A stretch of DNA of 35,780 nt from JALOAP01 sp964632355 (lineage in GTDB: Bacteria; Chloroflexota; Dehalococcoidia; Tepidiformales; Tepidiformaceae), in NCBI GenBank assembly GCA_964632355.1, contig CAZWBW010000019.1, positions 1 through 35,780 of the forward strand. Reading direction: 5' to 3'. Below the pieces are notes generated by a model, which was not told where the DNA came from, did no database searches, and saw only the letters and a list, made by a program, of their open reading frames with translations. Within the stretch, counting starts at the first letter, position 1; each line of letters starts with the position of its first letter. Below are positions 1-7,575 of the stretch, one piece after another. A program made the translations under genes and the position numbers.

Positions 1-634
1 AGTCGACCGCGAACACGAGGTCGGTGCTTTCGATGAGCACGAGCACCAGGAAGAGCGGCGTCGCAAAAAGGGTGGCGTTGCGGCGAACGAAGAAGCTCTG
101 TCCTTCGTAGCGGTCGGTCACGGGCCAGATACGCCGGGCGACGCGCACGAGCCGGTTTCGTTCGAGCGAGGGCACCTCCTCTTCGCCGCGAACGAACTTG
201 AGCCCGGTGATGATGAGGAACGCGCCGAAGACGTAGATGACCCAGTGGAGCGTGCCCAGCAAGATGCCGGCGGCGGCGATCAGGACCGCGCGCATCACGA
301 GCGCCCCGAGGATGCCCCAGAACAGGACGCGGTGCTGATACGCGGCCGGCACGGCGAACGTCGAGAAGATCAGCAGGAAGATGAAGACGTTATCGACGCT
401 GAGCGACTTCTCGATCAGGTAGCCGGTGGTCCATTCAACGCCGGCGTTCGCGCCCTGGAAGACGTAGACGCCGACGTTGAACACGGCGGCGAGGCTGATC
501 CAGACGATGCTCCAGGCGAGGGCTTCGCGGCGGGTGACTTCGTGGGCATCGCGGTGGAAGACTCCGAGGTCGACGGCCAGCATGCCCAGCACAAAGACCA
601 GGAACACGGCCCAGGGCAACAGCTCAAGCAACAC
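1..634 (-). CDS. TerC-family integral membrane protein (3' end outside window)
   Basis: The readable 211 residues carry the two TerC signatures: an acidic helix with EKSLSVDNVFIF near residue 75 and ESTDLVFAVD at the very edge of the window. About five hydrophobic helices are visible. TerC/Alx/MeeF-type proteins are membrane proteins tied to metal-ion homeostasis; several export Mn2+ or help metallate secreted enzymes. I chose the GTG at 634 because GGAG lies about 6 nt upstream and the TerC-like sequence begins there; a GTG further upstream would add only non-TerC sequence. The gene is preceded by a manganese-type riboswitch and a strong promoter, which supports a manganese role. The C-terminus is missing, so its length relative to the family cannot be judged. 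The family call is firm; the substrate is inference. Confidence 0.9.
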   Translation of the reverse strand, partial: MLLELLPWAVFLVFVLGMLAVDLGVFHRDAHEVTRREALAWSIVWISLAAVFNVGVYVFQGANAGVEWTTGYLIEKSLSVDNVFIFLLIFSTFAVPAAYQHRVLFWGILGALVMRAVLIAAAGILLGTLHWVIYVFGAFLIITGLKFVRGEEEVPSLERNRLVRVARRIWPVTDRYEGQSFFVRRNATLFATPLFLVLVLIESTDLVFAVD

Positions 635-835
635 CGAGGTCTCCGGGGATGGTGGTGGGTGTGGGAAGGAAGGGAAGCGGTGCGAGGGGGCGAGGGCGTA
701 CGAAGGACACGGAGTGCCCCACGCGGTAGTGGCGCGCCGCGAACCCCGGTTCACTGCGTGGCGATGTTGGAGACAAAGAAATACACCTCCTGCGGTCCCG
801 GTCGGTCACGAAACCCGGGCGCATCCAGATTCGGA

Positions 836-950
836 TGTGCCAGGGTCTCACCGGGCGAGAAGGTGTCTCGCTCGTGCAGCCGGCGCGGTGCGCGTACTGA
901 CGACTGCACGTCGCCCCGAGGGCGGGGCGTCGGTTACTCCCCCCGTGCTT
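836..950 (-). promoter_or_regulatory. yybP-ykoY-type (Mn2+-sensing) riboswitch upstream of terC
   Basis: Read on the minus strand, the leader shows GGGGAGTAACC (942-932), CAGTCGTCAGTACG in the middle and CCGGTGAGACCC (854-843), the conserved blocks of the yybP-ykoY element. CGGGG (945-941) can pair with CCCTG (845-841) as P1. Internal hairpins include CGCCCCG/CGGGGCG, GTGCAG/CTGCAC and GCGAGA/TCTCGC. Known members bind Mn2+ and control mntP, alx/terC-type or P-type ATPase genes. The downstream gene here is a TerC protein, the expected partner. Between the element and the start codon, minus-strand GGAGG at about 790 may belong to the expression platform, but I could not define the switching mechanism. 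Confidence 0.8.
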
Positions 951-957
951 GTATCGA

Positions 958-987
958 ACGATAGGGTAGCCCGCTTTCGGCTGTCAA
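958..987 (-). promoter_or_regulatory. Consensus-like promoter for the riboswitch-terC transcript
   Basis: On the minus strand a perfect TTGACA (987-982) is followed after 18 nt by TATCGT (963-958). Transcription would start near 951, directly before the P1 helix of the riboswitch. It is the clearest sigma-70-type promoter in the window; most other genes show only a -10-like element. Confidence 0.7.
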
Positions 988-996
988 CGCAGCGAT

Positions 997-1443
997 TCAG
1001 GCGGGCGACGGCTCCTCCTGGGCTTCGGCGCGGAGTTCGGCGGCCTGCTCGTTGCACCAGTCGATGTTGACCACGTGCTCGCGGCGCATGTCGAGGAGCT
1101 CGCTGCGGACTTCCTCGGGCAAGTCTTCGGCGAGCAGCTTATCGACGCGCTTCACGACCCATGCCTGCCCGCGGGCCAGCAGTTCGAGCCGTTCGACGAG
1201 CGTCGGCAGCGCGGCGACCTTCTGGGCGAAGTCGTTCTGGCCCTTCGACGCCTGCCCACCCAGCGCGCGGATGCCACGTTCGAGCACAGCGCAACTGACG
1301 GCCTCGTCGGCCTCGATCTTGACGAGGTGGTTGCGGAAGTAGCCCTTCGGGAGGGTCTGCTTCAGCATGGCGCCGACCTCCACACCGGCGCGTTCGGCTT
1401 CGAGGAGTTCGTTGAGGGCGGCGATCTTCTCTTGCGTGTCCAT
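997..1443 (-). CDS. Ferritin-like helical protein, DUF6306-like
   Basis: A 148-residue all-helical protein. The N-terminal helix with NELLEAERAGVEVGAM and later acidic/His-bearing helices (KIEADEAVSCAVLERGI, MRREHVVNIDWCNEQ) resemble the small ferritin-like DUF6306 group, although I could not run a profile search. A metal-binding role is inferred from possible Glu/His ligands on successive helices and not shown. The ATG at 1443 has no Shine-Dalgarno but has TATGAT exactly 6 nt upstream, suggesting a leaderless mRNA. The ORF could be extended upstream on paper, but that stretch is the shadow of the neighbouring Hsp70-like gene. It may share metal or oxidative-stress physiology with the adjacent terC, but the two are separately promoted. 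Confidence 0.7.
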   Translation of the reverse strand: MDTQEKIAALNELLEAERAGVEVGAMLKQTLPKGYFRNHLVKIEADEAVSCAVLERGIRALGGQASKGQNDFAQKVAALPTLVERLELLARGQAWVVKRVDKLLAEDLPEEVRSELLDMRREHVVNIDWCNEQAAELRAEAQEEPSPA

Positions 1444-1504
1444 GCGGCCATCATACGCCGCATGACAGCTCGTGTGGCGATATTTTCGCGAACCTGTAGC
1501 TCCG

Positions 1505-3307
1505 TCAGGGCAGGTCGAAGCAGTTCCCGGTGCCGAGCTGCACGGAATGGTCCGGGTTCGCGACCAGGATGCACATCTGCGTCGCCCCGGGCGGCCGGTC
1601 GGCAGGCCCGAGTTCCGTGAAGGGGCTTGGCCCGCCGTAGAGCACCCACGGGCCAGTGCCGGGGACGCCCGCCTGCTCGGGTGGCACCGTATCGAAGAAG
1701 AAGTGCACATGCTGACCCGGGAGCACCGGCGTGAACCCGGTGGGCTCGAAGAACACGTTGTATTGCGCGCCGTCGATGGTGATGCCAGTGATCGCCACGC
1801 GAGGGCCTTCCGGTGTCGGTGTGGCCGTCGGTTCGGACGTCGGCGTTGCCGTGGGTGTGGCCGTCTCCGTGGGTTCCGCCGTTTCGGTGTCCGCGCCAGC
1901 GGCCGCGGACGCCATCGCGGTGGCAGTTTGCGAAGGCGCTGCCGGGTCGTCCGCGGCCGCGTTGTCCGGCTCGTCATCGCCGCCGCCGAAGAGGAAGAAT
2001 CCACCGAGCGCGGCGACACCCAGCACCGCGAGCCCGCCCACCGGGAACAGCCAGCGCGGCCGCCCGGACGGCGGTGGTGGCTCGCTGCCGCGCCCGCCCG
2101 GCGACGGACGGACACGATCCGCGGGTGGTGGCGGGGCGATGCTGGCCGCGGGCTCCGAAACGGGTTCGGCGACTGGCGCTGTGGCAGATTCCGAAGCGAC
2201 GGACGACGGTGCGGCGGCGGGGGCTGGCTCCGCCGCGTGATCGCTGATTCGCTGCCATGCGATGAGCGCGGCGCCGAGCGCGATGGCGTGCTTTGGGTGC
2301 GTATCGACGGCGACGGGGCGACCGGTGTGGCGCGATACCTCTTCGGCCACGAGCGGGATACGCGAGCTACCACCGACGAGAAGGATGCGGCTCACATCAT
2401 CCATTTCGAGGCCGGTCGTACGCACGGCGCGATCGAGCACGTTCAGCGTCTCGCGGATGCGCGGACGGATCGCGTCTTCGAACTCGGCGCGGGTCAACCG
2501 AACCTCGGTCGTCAAACCGGGGAGCAGGACCGGCAACGTGGTGGCGGTATCGGACGAAAGCGCTTCCTTCGCGAGCCGGCACTCTTCGCGCAGGCGTAGC
2601 AGCGCCGACCGTTCGGCCGCGCTCGCCGGCGTGATGTTCGAGAGCTGGCCTTCGAGCGCCTGGCTGACGACGGTGTAGACGGCCTCATCGAAGTCAGCGC
2701 CGCCCAGGCGATCGATGCCCTGGGGTTCGCCGAGGGTCTCGAAGACGGTCTCGGTCTTGCGCAGGACGGCAACATCGAAGGTGCCGCCGCCGAGGTCGTA
2801 GACGGCGATCACTTCGCCGGGGTCAACGCGCTCGAGCGAGGCGTAGTGCGCGGCGGCCGCCTCGGGTTCGCTCACGAGCACGACGGGACCATCGTGCACG
2901 AGCCGGATCGCCTTTTCGAGTAGGTCGTGGCGGTATTCGCCGAACGATGCGGGGTGAGTGACGGTGACGAGCGCGGGCGGCTCGCCTTCCCGCGTCTGCA
3001 CCTGCTCGACCATTGCGCGGAACAGTTCCGCCATGAGCGTTTCGGCGCCGAAAGGCGTGGCGCCGAGCACGAGCGGGCTGGGGTCGCCGAGGCGGCGTTT
3101 GAACTCGCGGGCCACGCGGGCGGGTGCGGCGAGAGCGCGGCGTTCTGCTGCTTCGCCGGTGATGAGCTCACCGTCTTCGCCCAGGGCCACGACGGAGGGG
3201 ATCGTGGCGGCGCGCGTCCCGAGTTCGCAGATGGAGGGGCGGCCATCGCGTGCGGTGGCGGCGGCGGAATACGTTGTGCCGAGGTCGATCCCGAGCACGT
3301 ACGTCAC
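1505..3307 (-). CDS. Membrane-anchored Hsp70-family protein: N-terminal ATPase domain, TM helix, C-terminal ectodomain
   Basis: 600 residues. The N-terminal 350 form an Hsp70/actin-type ATPase domain: DLGTTYS (8-14), DLGGGTFD (171-178) and VGGSSRIP (311-318) are the phosphate and adenosine motifs. The substrate-binding and lid domains of DnaK are absent. Instead there is a Pro/Ala-rich linker, one transmembrane helix (about 419-441), a Thr/Pro/Glu-rich spacer and a roughly 100-residue predicted extracytoplasmic domain with two Cys. This architecture, next to dynamin-like GTPases, is known in actinobacteria and relatives; its substrate is unknown. The GTG at 3307 is chosen because AGGAGG lies 6 nt upstream and the ATPase fold starts at once. 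It is transcribed divergently from the IniA-like gene 86 bp away. Confidence 0.9.
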   Translation of the reverse strand: MTYVLGIDLGTTYSAAATARDGRPSICELGTRAATIPSVVALGEDGELITGEAAERRALAAPARVAREFKRRLGDPSPLVLGATPFGAETLMAELFRAMVEQVQTREGEPPALVTVTHPASFGEYRHDLLEKAIRLVHDGPVVLVSEPEAAAAHYASLERVDPGEVIAVYDLGGGTFDVAVLRKTETVFETLGEPQGIDRLGGADFDEAVYTVVSQALEGQLSNITPASAAERSALLRLREECRLAKEALSSDTATTLPVLLPGLTTEVRLTRAEFEDAIRPRIRETLNVLDRAVRTTGLEMDDVSRILLVGGSSRIPLVAEEVSRHTGRPVAVDTHPKHAIALGAALIAWQRISDHAAEPAPAAAPSSVASESATAPVAEPVSEPAASIAPPPPADRVRPSPGGRGSEPPPPSGRPRWLFPVGGLAVLGVAALGGFFLFGGGDDEPDNAAADDPAAPSQTATAMASAAAGADTETAEPTETATPTATPTSEPTATPTPEGPRVAITGITIDGAQYNVFFEPTGFTPVLPGQHVHFFFDTVPPEQAGVPGTGPWVLYGGPSPFTELGPADRPPGATQMCILVANPDHSVQLGTGNCFDLP

Positions 3308-3337
3308 ACACCGCCTCCTGCCAACCAGTCGCGATGC

Positions 3338-3366
3338 AGTATCGTACCCGCGCAGCAGTGCTTCAA
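3338..3366 (-). promoter_or_regulatory. Candidate promoter of the Hsp70-like gene
   Basis: On the minus strand TTGAAG (3366-3361), a 17-nt spacer and GATACT (3343-3338) precede the AGGAGG and GTG start of the Hsp70-like gene. It lies in the 86-bp divergent intergenic region shared with the IniA-like operon. No equally good promoter is seen for the plus-strand operon. Confidence 0.45.
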
Positions 3367-3393
3367 ACAGTAGTGGGGTACCCGGAGTAGCCA

Positions 3394-5166
3394 TTGGACC
3401 GAACGAGCGAGCAGGGCACGACCGATTCCGCGCTGCGGCTGGTGCAGCTTGCGGTTCTCGCAGCGCGCACGGACGGCCGGCCCGACCTGGTGGCACTGCT
3501 GCAGCGAGCCATCGAACGCGCCTCGCGGCCCGACACGGTGGTNNNNNNNNNNCTCGGCGAGGATGCGAGCCCGGTCGACGACGACCTCGCGACGGCGACC
3601 ATCATCCTGTTCCGGCATGGCCCGGAGCGCCGGGCGACCGCGCGGTTCCGCGACGGCGAAGGTGCTCCGAAGCTTCTCAGCGAGGCAGAGTTCGCGGAGG
3701 TGGCGACCGAACGGGGGAATCCCGGGAACCGGCTCGGGGTCGAACTGGTGGAGGCGGAGCTCCCGAATGAGTTGCTCGCGCAGGGCCTGACGCTGGTCGA
3801 CACGCCGGGGTTCGGCGGCGTCTCCGGCGGTTACGGCGGGCTCACGCTCGGGTTCCTCCCGGCCGTGCACGGGGTCATCTTCGTGACCGATGCCTCGTCG
3901 CCGATCACAGCCGCCGAAGCGGACTTCCTGCGGCGCGCACGCGAGATCTGCCCGTTCGTCGTGCTGGTGCTCACGAAGAAAGACCTGCACCCCGAATGGC
4001 AGCGCATCGCGGCGATCGACGGCGAGCTGGCCTCCGGGGCCGGGATCGCCGTCCCGCCGCTCGCCGTGAGCGCTGTGTTGCGCGCCGAAGCGTTCGCACG
4101 CGGCGACCGCGAGCTGAACGAAGAGAGTGGCTTCCCGGCGCTCATCAACGCCATCCACAACGAGCTGCTCGTGAAGGCGCGCGAGGCCGCCGCCGGACGT
4201 GCGCTCGAGGATGCGCGCCGCGTCGTGCGGCAGCTGCGCATCGCCGCGGAAACGGAACTCCGGCCGCTCCAGTCGGCCGACCCCGGACAGGAATTCGCGG
4301 CGCTGCAGGAGGCCCGCCAGCGGCTCGACCAGCTCCGGGCGGGCGGTGCACGCTGGAGCACCGTGCTCAACGACGGCTTCGCGGACCTGGCGGCGGAGGT
4401 CGACTACCGTTTCCGGTCGGCAATCCGCCAGATCACGCGCGATGCCGACGAACGAATCGAATCCGAGTCGCCGGATCGGGCCTGGGAAACGCTCGGCGAA
4501 GAGCTGCGCGAGCGGGTGTCGGGGGTCGCACAACAGGTGGTGGTGGAGCTGGAGGAGGGGGCCGAGGAGATTCGCCGGCGAATCGCCGAACTGCTGGCTG
4601 AGGACGAGACCGGCCTCGCCGACACGCTCAGCGGTTCGTCGCAGGTGGAAGTGCGCCAGCTCTGGGTCGATAAGCCGCTCTCGAAGCCCTCGCCGCTGGC
4701 CCCCGCAGCGACCGTCTGGGGCGGGCTACGCGGCGCCCAGAGTGGCATCCTCGTGTTCGGCATGATGGCGAACATCGTGGGCATCGCGCTGACAACGGCG
4801 GCCACCCTGGGCGTCGGCGCTGTGTTCGCGGCGAAGCAGGTGTTCGAAGACCGCCAGCGACAGGCGACACAGAAGCGGCAGGCCGCGCGAACGGCCGCGC
4901 GCCAATTCCTCGACGACGCGCAGTTCGAAATCGCGAAGGCGATGCGAGACCTGGCTCGCGACCTGCAACGCCAGTTGCGCGACCACTTCAGCGAACGGAT
5001 CGAGGAGCTCAGCCGAACGCTACGCGGCGCGGCGGAAGCGCTGCAGCGTTCGCTGCAGGAGAGCACCGCCCGGCGCGAGGAACGGATCGGAACGCTGCGA
5101 AAGCGCATCGAGCAACTCGACCGGCTGCTTGGCGAGATCGAGGCAGCCGCGGGGGCGCAACCGTGA
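3394..5166 (+). CDS. IniA-like dynamin-family GTPase (interrupted by a ten-N gap)
   Basis: About 590 residues as read. G3 is DTPGFGG (about 135-141) and G4 is TKKD (about 194-197). A hydrophobic hairpin at about 449-478 separates charged, coiled-coil-like helices, as in bacterial dynamin-like proteins and mycobacterial IniA. The P-loop is missing from the sequence: it should lie between PDTVV and LGEDASP, exactly where the N run (3543-3552) sits, so I infer an assembly gap of about 20 residues rather than gene decay. The TTG start at 3394 has GGAG 7 nt upstream. The stop overlaps the GTG of the IniC-like gene (GTGA), indicating translational coupling. Bacterial dynamins remodel or protect membranes; the exact role here is unknown. 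Confidence 0.85.
   Translation: MDRTSEQGTTDSALRLVQLAVLAARTDGRPDLVALLQRAIERASRPDTVXXXXLGEDASPVDDDLATATIILFRHGPERRATARFRDGEGAPKLLSEAEFAEVATERGNPGNRLGVELVEAELPNELLAQGLTLVDTPGFGGVSGGYGGLTLGFLPAVHGVIFVTDASSPITAAEADFLRRAREICPFVVLVLTKKDLHPEWQRIAAIDGELASGAGIAVPPLAVSAVLRAEAFARGDRELNEESGFPALINAIHNELLVKAREAAAGRALEDARRVVRQLRIAAETELRPLQSADPGQEFAALQEARQRLDQLRAGGARWSTVLNDGFADLAAEVDYRFRSAIRQITRDADERIESESPDRAWETLGEELRERVSGVAQQVVVELEEGAEEIRRRIAELLAEDETGLADTLSGSSQVEVRQLWVDKPLSKPSPLAPAATVWGGLRGAQSGILVFGMMANIVGIALTTAATLGVGAVFAAKQVFEDRQRQATQKRQAARTAARQFLDDAQFEIAKAMRDLARDLQRQLRDHFSERIEELSRTLRGAAEALQRSLQESTARREERIGTLRKRIEQLDRLLGEIEAAAGAQP
3543..3552. other. Assembly gap (10 N) removing the P-loop of the IniA-like GTPase
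   Basis: Ten Ns sit where the family has its GxxxxGKS motif. The frame happens to stay open across the placeholder, so the real gap is probably about 55-60 bases, or otherwise of a length that keeps the frame. Confidence 0.9.
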
Positions 5167-6650
5167 GCACCGCAGCAGCGATCGATGCCCTCTGTGCAGC
5201 GCTCGAACGAGACGGTGGCACGGAGCTGGCGGCAGCCGCGGGAGCCCTTCGGCAACGGCTGGGCGGCCCGCTGCGCGTCGCCGTCGCCGGGCGCGTGAAG
5301 GCGGGGAAATCGACGCTGCTGAACGCGGTTGTTGGGGAACGGCTGGCGCCCACCGACGCGGGCGAATGCACGCGCATCGTGACGGTCTACCGCGAGAGCC
5401 ATCGCTACCGGGTCTCGGCGCTGCTGCCGGGCGGCAGGCGGAAGGAACTGAGGTTCTCACGGCCCGGGGGTGTCCTCGAAATCGACCTGAGCGGGTTCGA
5501 ACCGGCGGCAATCGACCGGCTCGACATCGAATGGCCGTCCTCGCGGCTGCGCACCATCACGCTGATCGACACGCCGGGGCTCGACTCGATCGACGTCGCC
5601 AGCGACGCCGCCACGCGCCGCTACTTCGACAGCGAGAGCGACCACGCCGACCGGGCGGACGCGGTGATTTACCTGGTGCGGCACGTGCACGCGACGGATG
5701 TCGGCTTCCTCGAGGCGTTCCGGCAGGCGCCGGGAGTAGCCACGTCGCCCGTGAACGCCGTCGCGGTCCTTTCGCGCGCGGACGAACTCGGCGGGGGACG
5801 GCCGGGAGCGATGGAGTCGGCGGCCCGCATCGCGGCGCGCTACTCGGCTGACCCACGCATCCGGGCGCTCGCCGGGGAGGTGCTCCCGGCGGCGGCGCTC
5901 CTCGCCCAGACCGCAGCCACGCTGGAAGAGCGCGAATTCGCCTGGCTGCGCCAGCTGGCGGCGGCCGACACCGCGGACACGGACGACGCCCTGCTCTCGG
6001 TCGACCGTTTCCGCGACCCGTTGCGCACCCCGCTGACCGTCGAAGTGCGCGTGCAGCTGCTCGAACGCCTTGGGCTCTTCGGGCTGCGCACCGCCGTGTC
6101 TCTTATCCGCGATGGCCACGCGCTCACGTCGGCCCAGCTTGCGCGGCAACTCGAGGAGATCTCCGGCGTGCGGGCGCTGCGCGACCTGCTGACGGCACGG
6201 TTCGCGGCCAACGCACAGCGGCTGAAGCTCCGGTCGGCGCTGAGCGAGTTGTCACGAATCGCCCGCGCGGCGCGCGAAAGCGAACCCGCGCTGGCGCGGC
6301 GGCTCCAGGGGGAACTCGAGCGAATCGCGCTTTCGGCCTACGAGCTCGATGAGCTCGACGTGCAGCACGGGATCCTGAGTGGCGAACTGCCGTTCGACGA
6401 AAACGAGCGGGCGGAGATCACACGGCTCTTTTCTGCGGGCAGCGACGCAGAACGGCTCGGGCTGGAGGCCGAGTCTCCGCCGGAGGCAGTGCGGCAGGCG
6501 GCGCTCTCGGCGATCGAACGGTGGCGCGGGAAAGCGGCGGACCCGCTCACCCCACGCGCTGTTGCCCACGCAAGCGAAACCGTGGCGCGCAGCTGCGAGC
6601 GCATCTTCGGCCGCCTTGCTGCAGGCGGGGCGGCCGCCGGCTCACGATGA
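5163..6650 (+). CDS. IniC-like dynamin-family GTPase
   Basis: 495 residues, close to the length of mycobacterial IniC. It has a complete G1 motif GRVKAGKST (about 43-51), the family-typical segment LAPTDAGECTRIVT, G3 DTPGLDS (about 136-142) and a G4-like SRADE (about 203). The rest is helical with no clear membrane hairpin, so membrane contact probably depends on its IniA-like partner. It starts at a GTG overlapping the stop of the upstream gene by 4 nt, so the two are almost certainly co-translated, as in iniA-iniC operons. Its 3' end overlaps the convergent HTH gene by 9 nt. In mycobacteria this operon responds to cell-wall inhibitors; a similar envelope-stress role here is inference. Confidence 0.85.
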   Translation: MSTAAAIDALCAALERDGGTELAAAAGALRQRLGGPLRVAVAGRVKAGKSTLLNAVVGERLAPTDAGECTRIVTVYRESHRYRVSALLPGGRRKELRFSRPGGVLEIDLSGFEPAAIDRLDIEWPSSRLRTITLIDTPGLDSIDVASDAATRRYFDSESDHADRADAVIYLVRHVHATDVGFLEAFRQAPGVATSPVNAVAVLSRADELGGGRPGAMESAARIAARYSADPRIRALAGEVLPAAALLAQTAATLEEREFAWLRQLAAADTADTDDALLSVDRFRDPLRTPLTVEVRVQLLERLGLFGLRTAVSLIRDGHALTSAQLARQLEEISGVRALRDLLTARFAANAQRLKLRSALSELSRIARAARESEPALARRLQGELERIALSAYELDELDVQHGILSGELPFDENERAEITRLFSAGSDAERLGLEAESPPEAVRQAALSAIERWRGKAADPLTPRAVAHASETVARSCERIFGRLAAGGAAAGSR

Positions 6651-7466
6651 TGCGCCGACCTCCGCCTTGAGCAGTTCGAGGCCAGCGGCCGTGGCGGCGT
6701 CTTCCGGCACCCAGTCGTGGAAATGCAGACCGTCCTGTTCGCTGGCGGCGCTGACAAGCACGGTAAATCGCAGCTTGCCGGCACGGAGGTGGTCCCAGGC
6801 GACCGGATAGGACCAGCGGATCTTCGGCGTGCGCGGAGGAACAGACTCCCAGAGCTGGAGGAACTCGGCGAGGTAGTGGGGGTCGCCTTCGAAGAGTCGC
6901 TGGATCACCGCCTGGAAGTACTGGCTCGTACCTTCCGGCGTGCGTTCGGGCCCGCGATGGTGCCCCTTCATCACGGCGATGCCGACGGACACCATCTCCT
7001 TCCAGTTCAGGATGCGGTCCGCGAAGCGCGGCGTCGCAGCGACCGTGAGCATGTTGCGCTCGACCGGTGTGTTGTATTCGCGGTCGAGGTCGACGTCCCA
7101 AACGCGCTGCATGAGCTCGTTGGCGGCGAGCACCTCCATCAGTTCGTTGTTCACGTGGGCGGGCCAGGGGCGTCCCATGATCGCCTCGCGCGCCTCTTCG
7201 AGTGTGAACATGTAGTCGTCGTTCGCGGGGCCGAGGCGGCCGCCATCGGGCGCGAACCCGGCGCCAATGAGGATGTCGTTGCGCAGGTAGCGGTCGGCGC
7301 GAAGCGCATCGAGGATGGCGGTGAGGTTCGCCTGGGAGGGGCTCCGCAAACCGAGTTCGTACGCCTTGATCGTCTGCGGCGAGACACCGGCGAGTGCGGC
7401 GAGCGCCTGTCGCGAGAGCTTCAGCGACAGGCGAAGCTCCTTGAGCTGTTCGGCCCAGCGTTCCAC
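6642..7466 (-). CDS. Helix-turn-helix regulator with MmyB-like ligand-binding domain
   Basis: 274 residues. The N-terminal Xre-type HTH (about 10-55) contains LSRQALAALAGVSPQTIKAY and LRSPSQANLTAILDAL. The remainder, with WDVDLDREYNTPVERNML and LNWKEMVSVGIAVMKG, matches the MmyB-like regulator ligand-binding domain (PAS-like), which in characterised members can bind fatty-acid-like ligands. The GTG at 7466 is preferred because the HTH begins within a few residues and GGAGGG lies about 9 nt upstream. It is divergent from the acidic 599-residue protein (109-bp intergenic) and convergent with the IniC-like gene. A regulatory role over either neighbour is plausible but inferred only from position. 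Confidence 0.85.
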   Translation of the reverse strand: MERWAEQLKELRLSLKLSRQALAALAGVSPQTIKAYELGLRSPSQANLTAILDALRADRYLRNDILIGAGFAPDGGRLGPANDDYMFTLEEAREAIMGRPWPAHVNNELMEVLAANELMQRVWDVDLDREYNTPVERNMLTVAATPRFADRILNWKEMVSVGIAVMKGHHRGPERTPEGTSQYFQAVIQRLFEGDPHYLAEFLQLWESVPPRTPKIRWSYPVAWDHLRAGKLRFTVLVSAASEQDGLHFHDWVPEDAATAAGLELLKAEVGASS

Positions 7467-7575
7467 GTGGCGTTCCCTCCGCAGCCCGAAGGATACCGAA
7501 TGTAGCCCCTCTCTTGTTGACTGCCTTGCGAGCATGCGTCGAACTTTCTCCGATACGCTGGCCGGGGGTGCAAAC

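Noticed and set aside
770..805. Short leader peptide after AGGAGG on the minus strand (GTG, 11 codons)
   Set aside because: The start touches the Shine-Dalgarno with no spacing; more likely part of the riboswitch expression platform.
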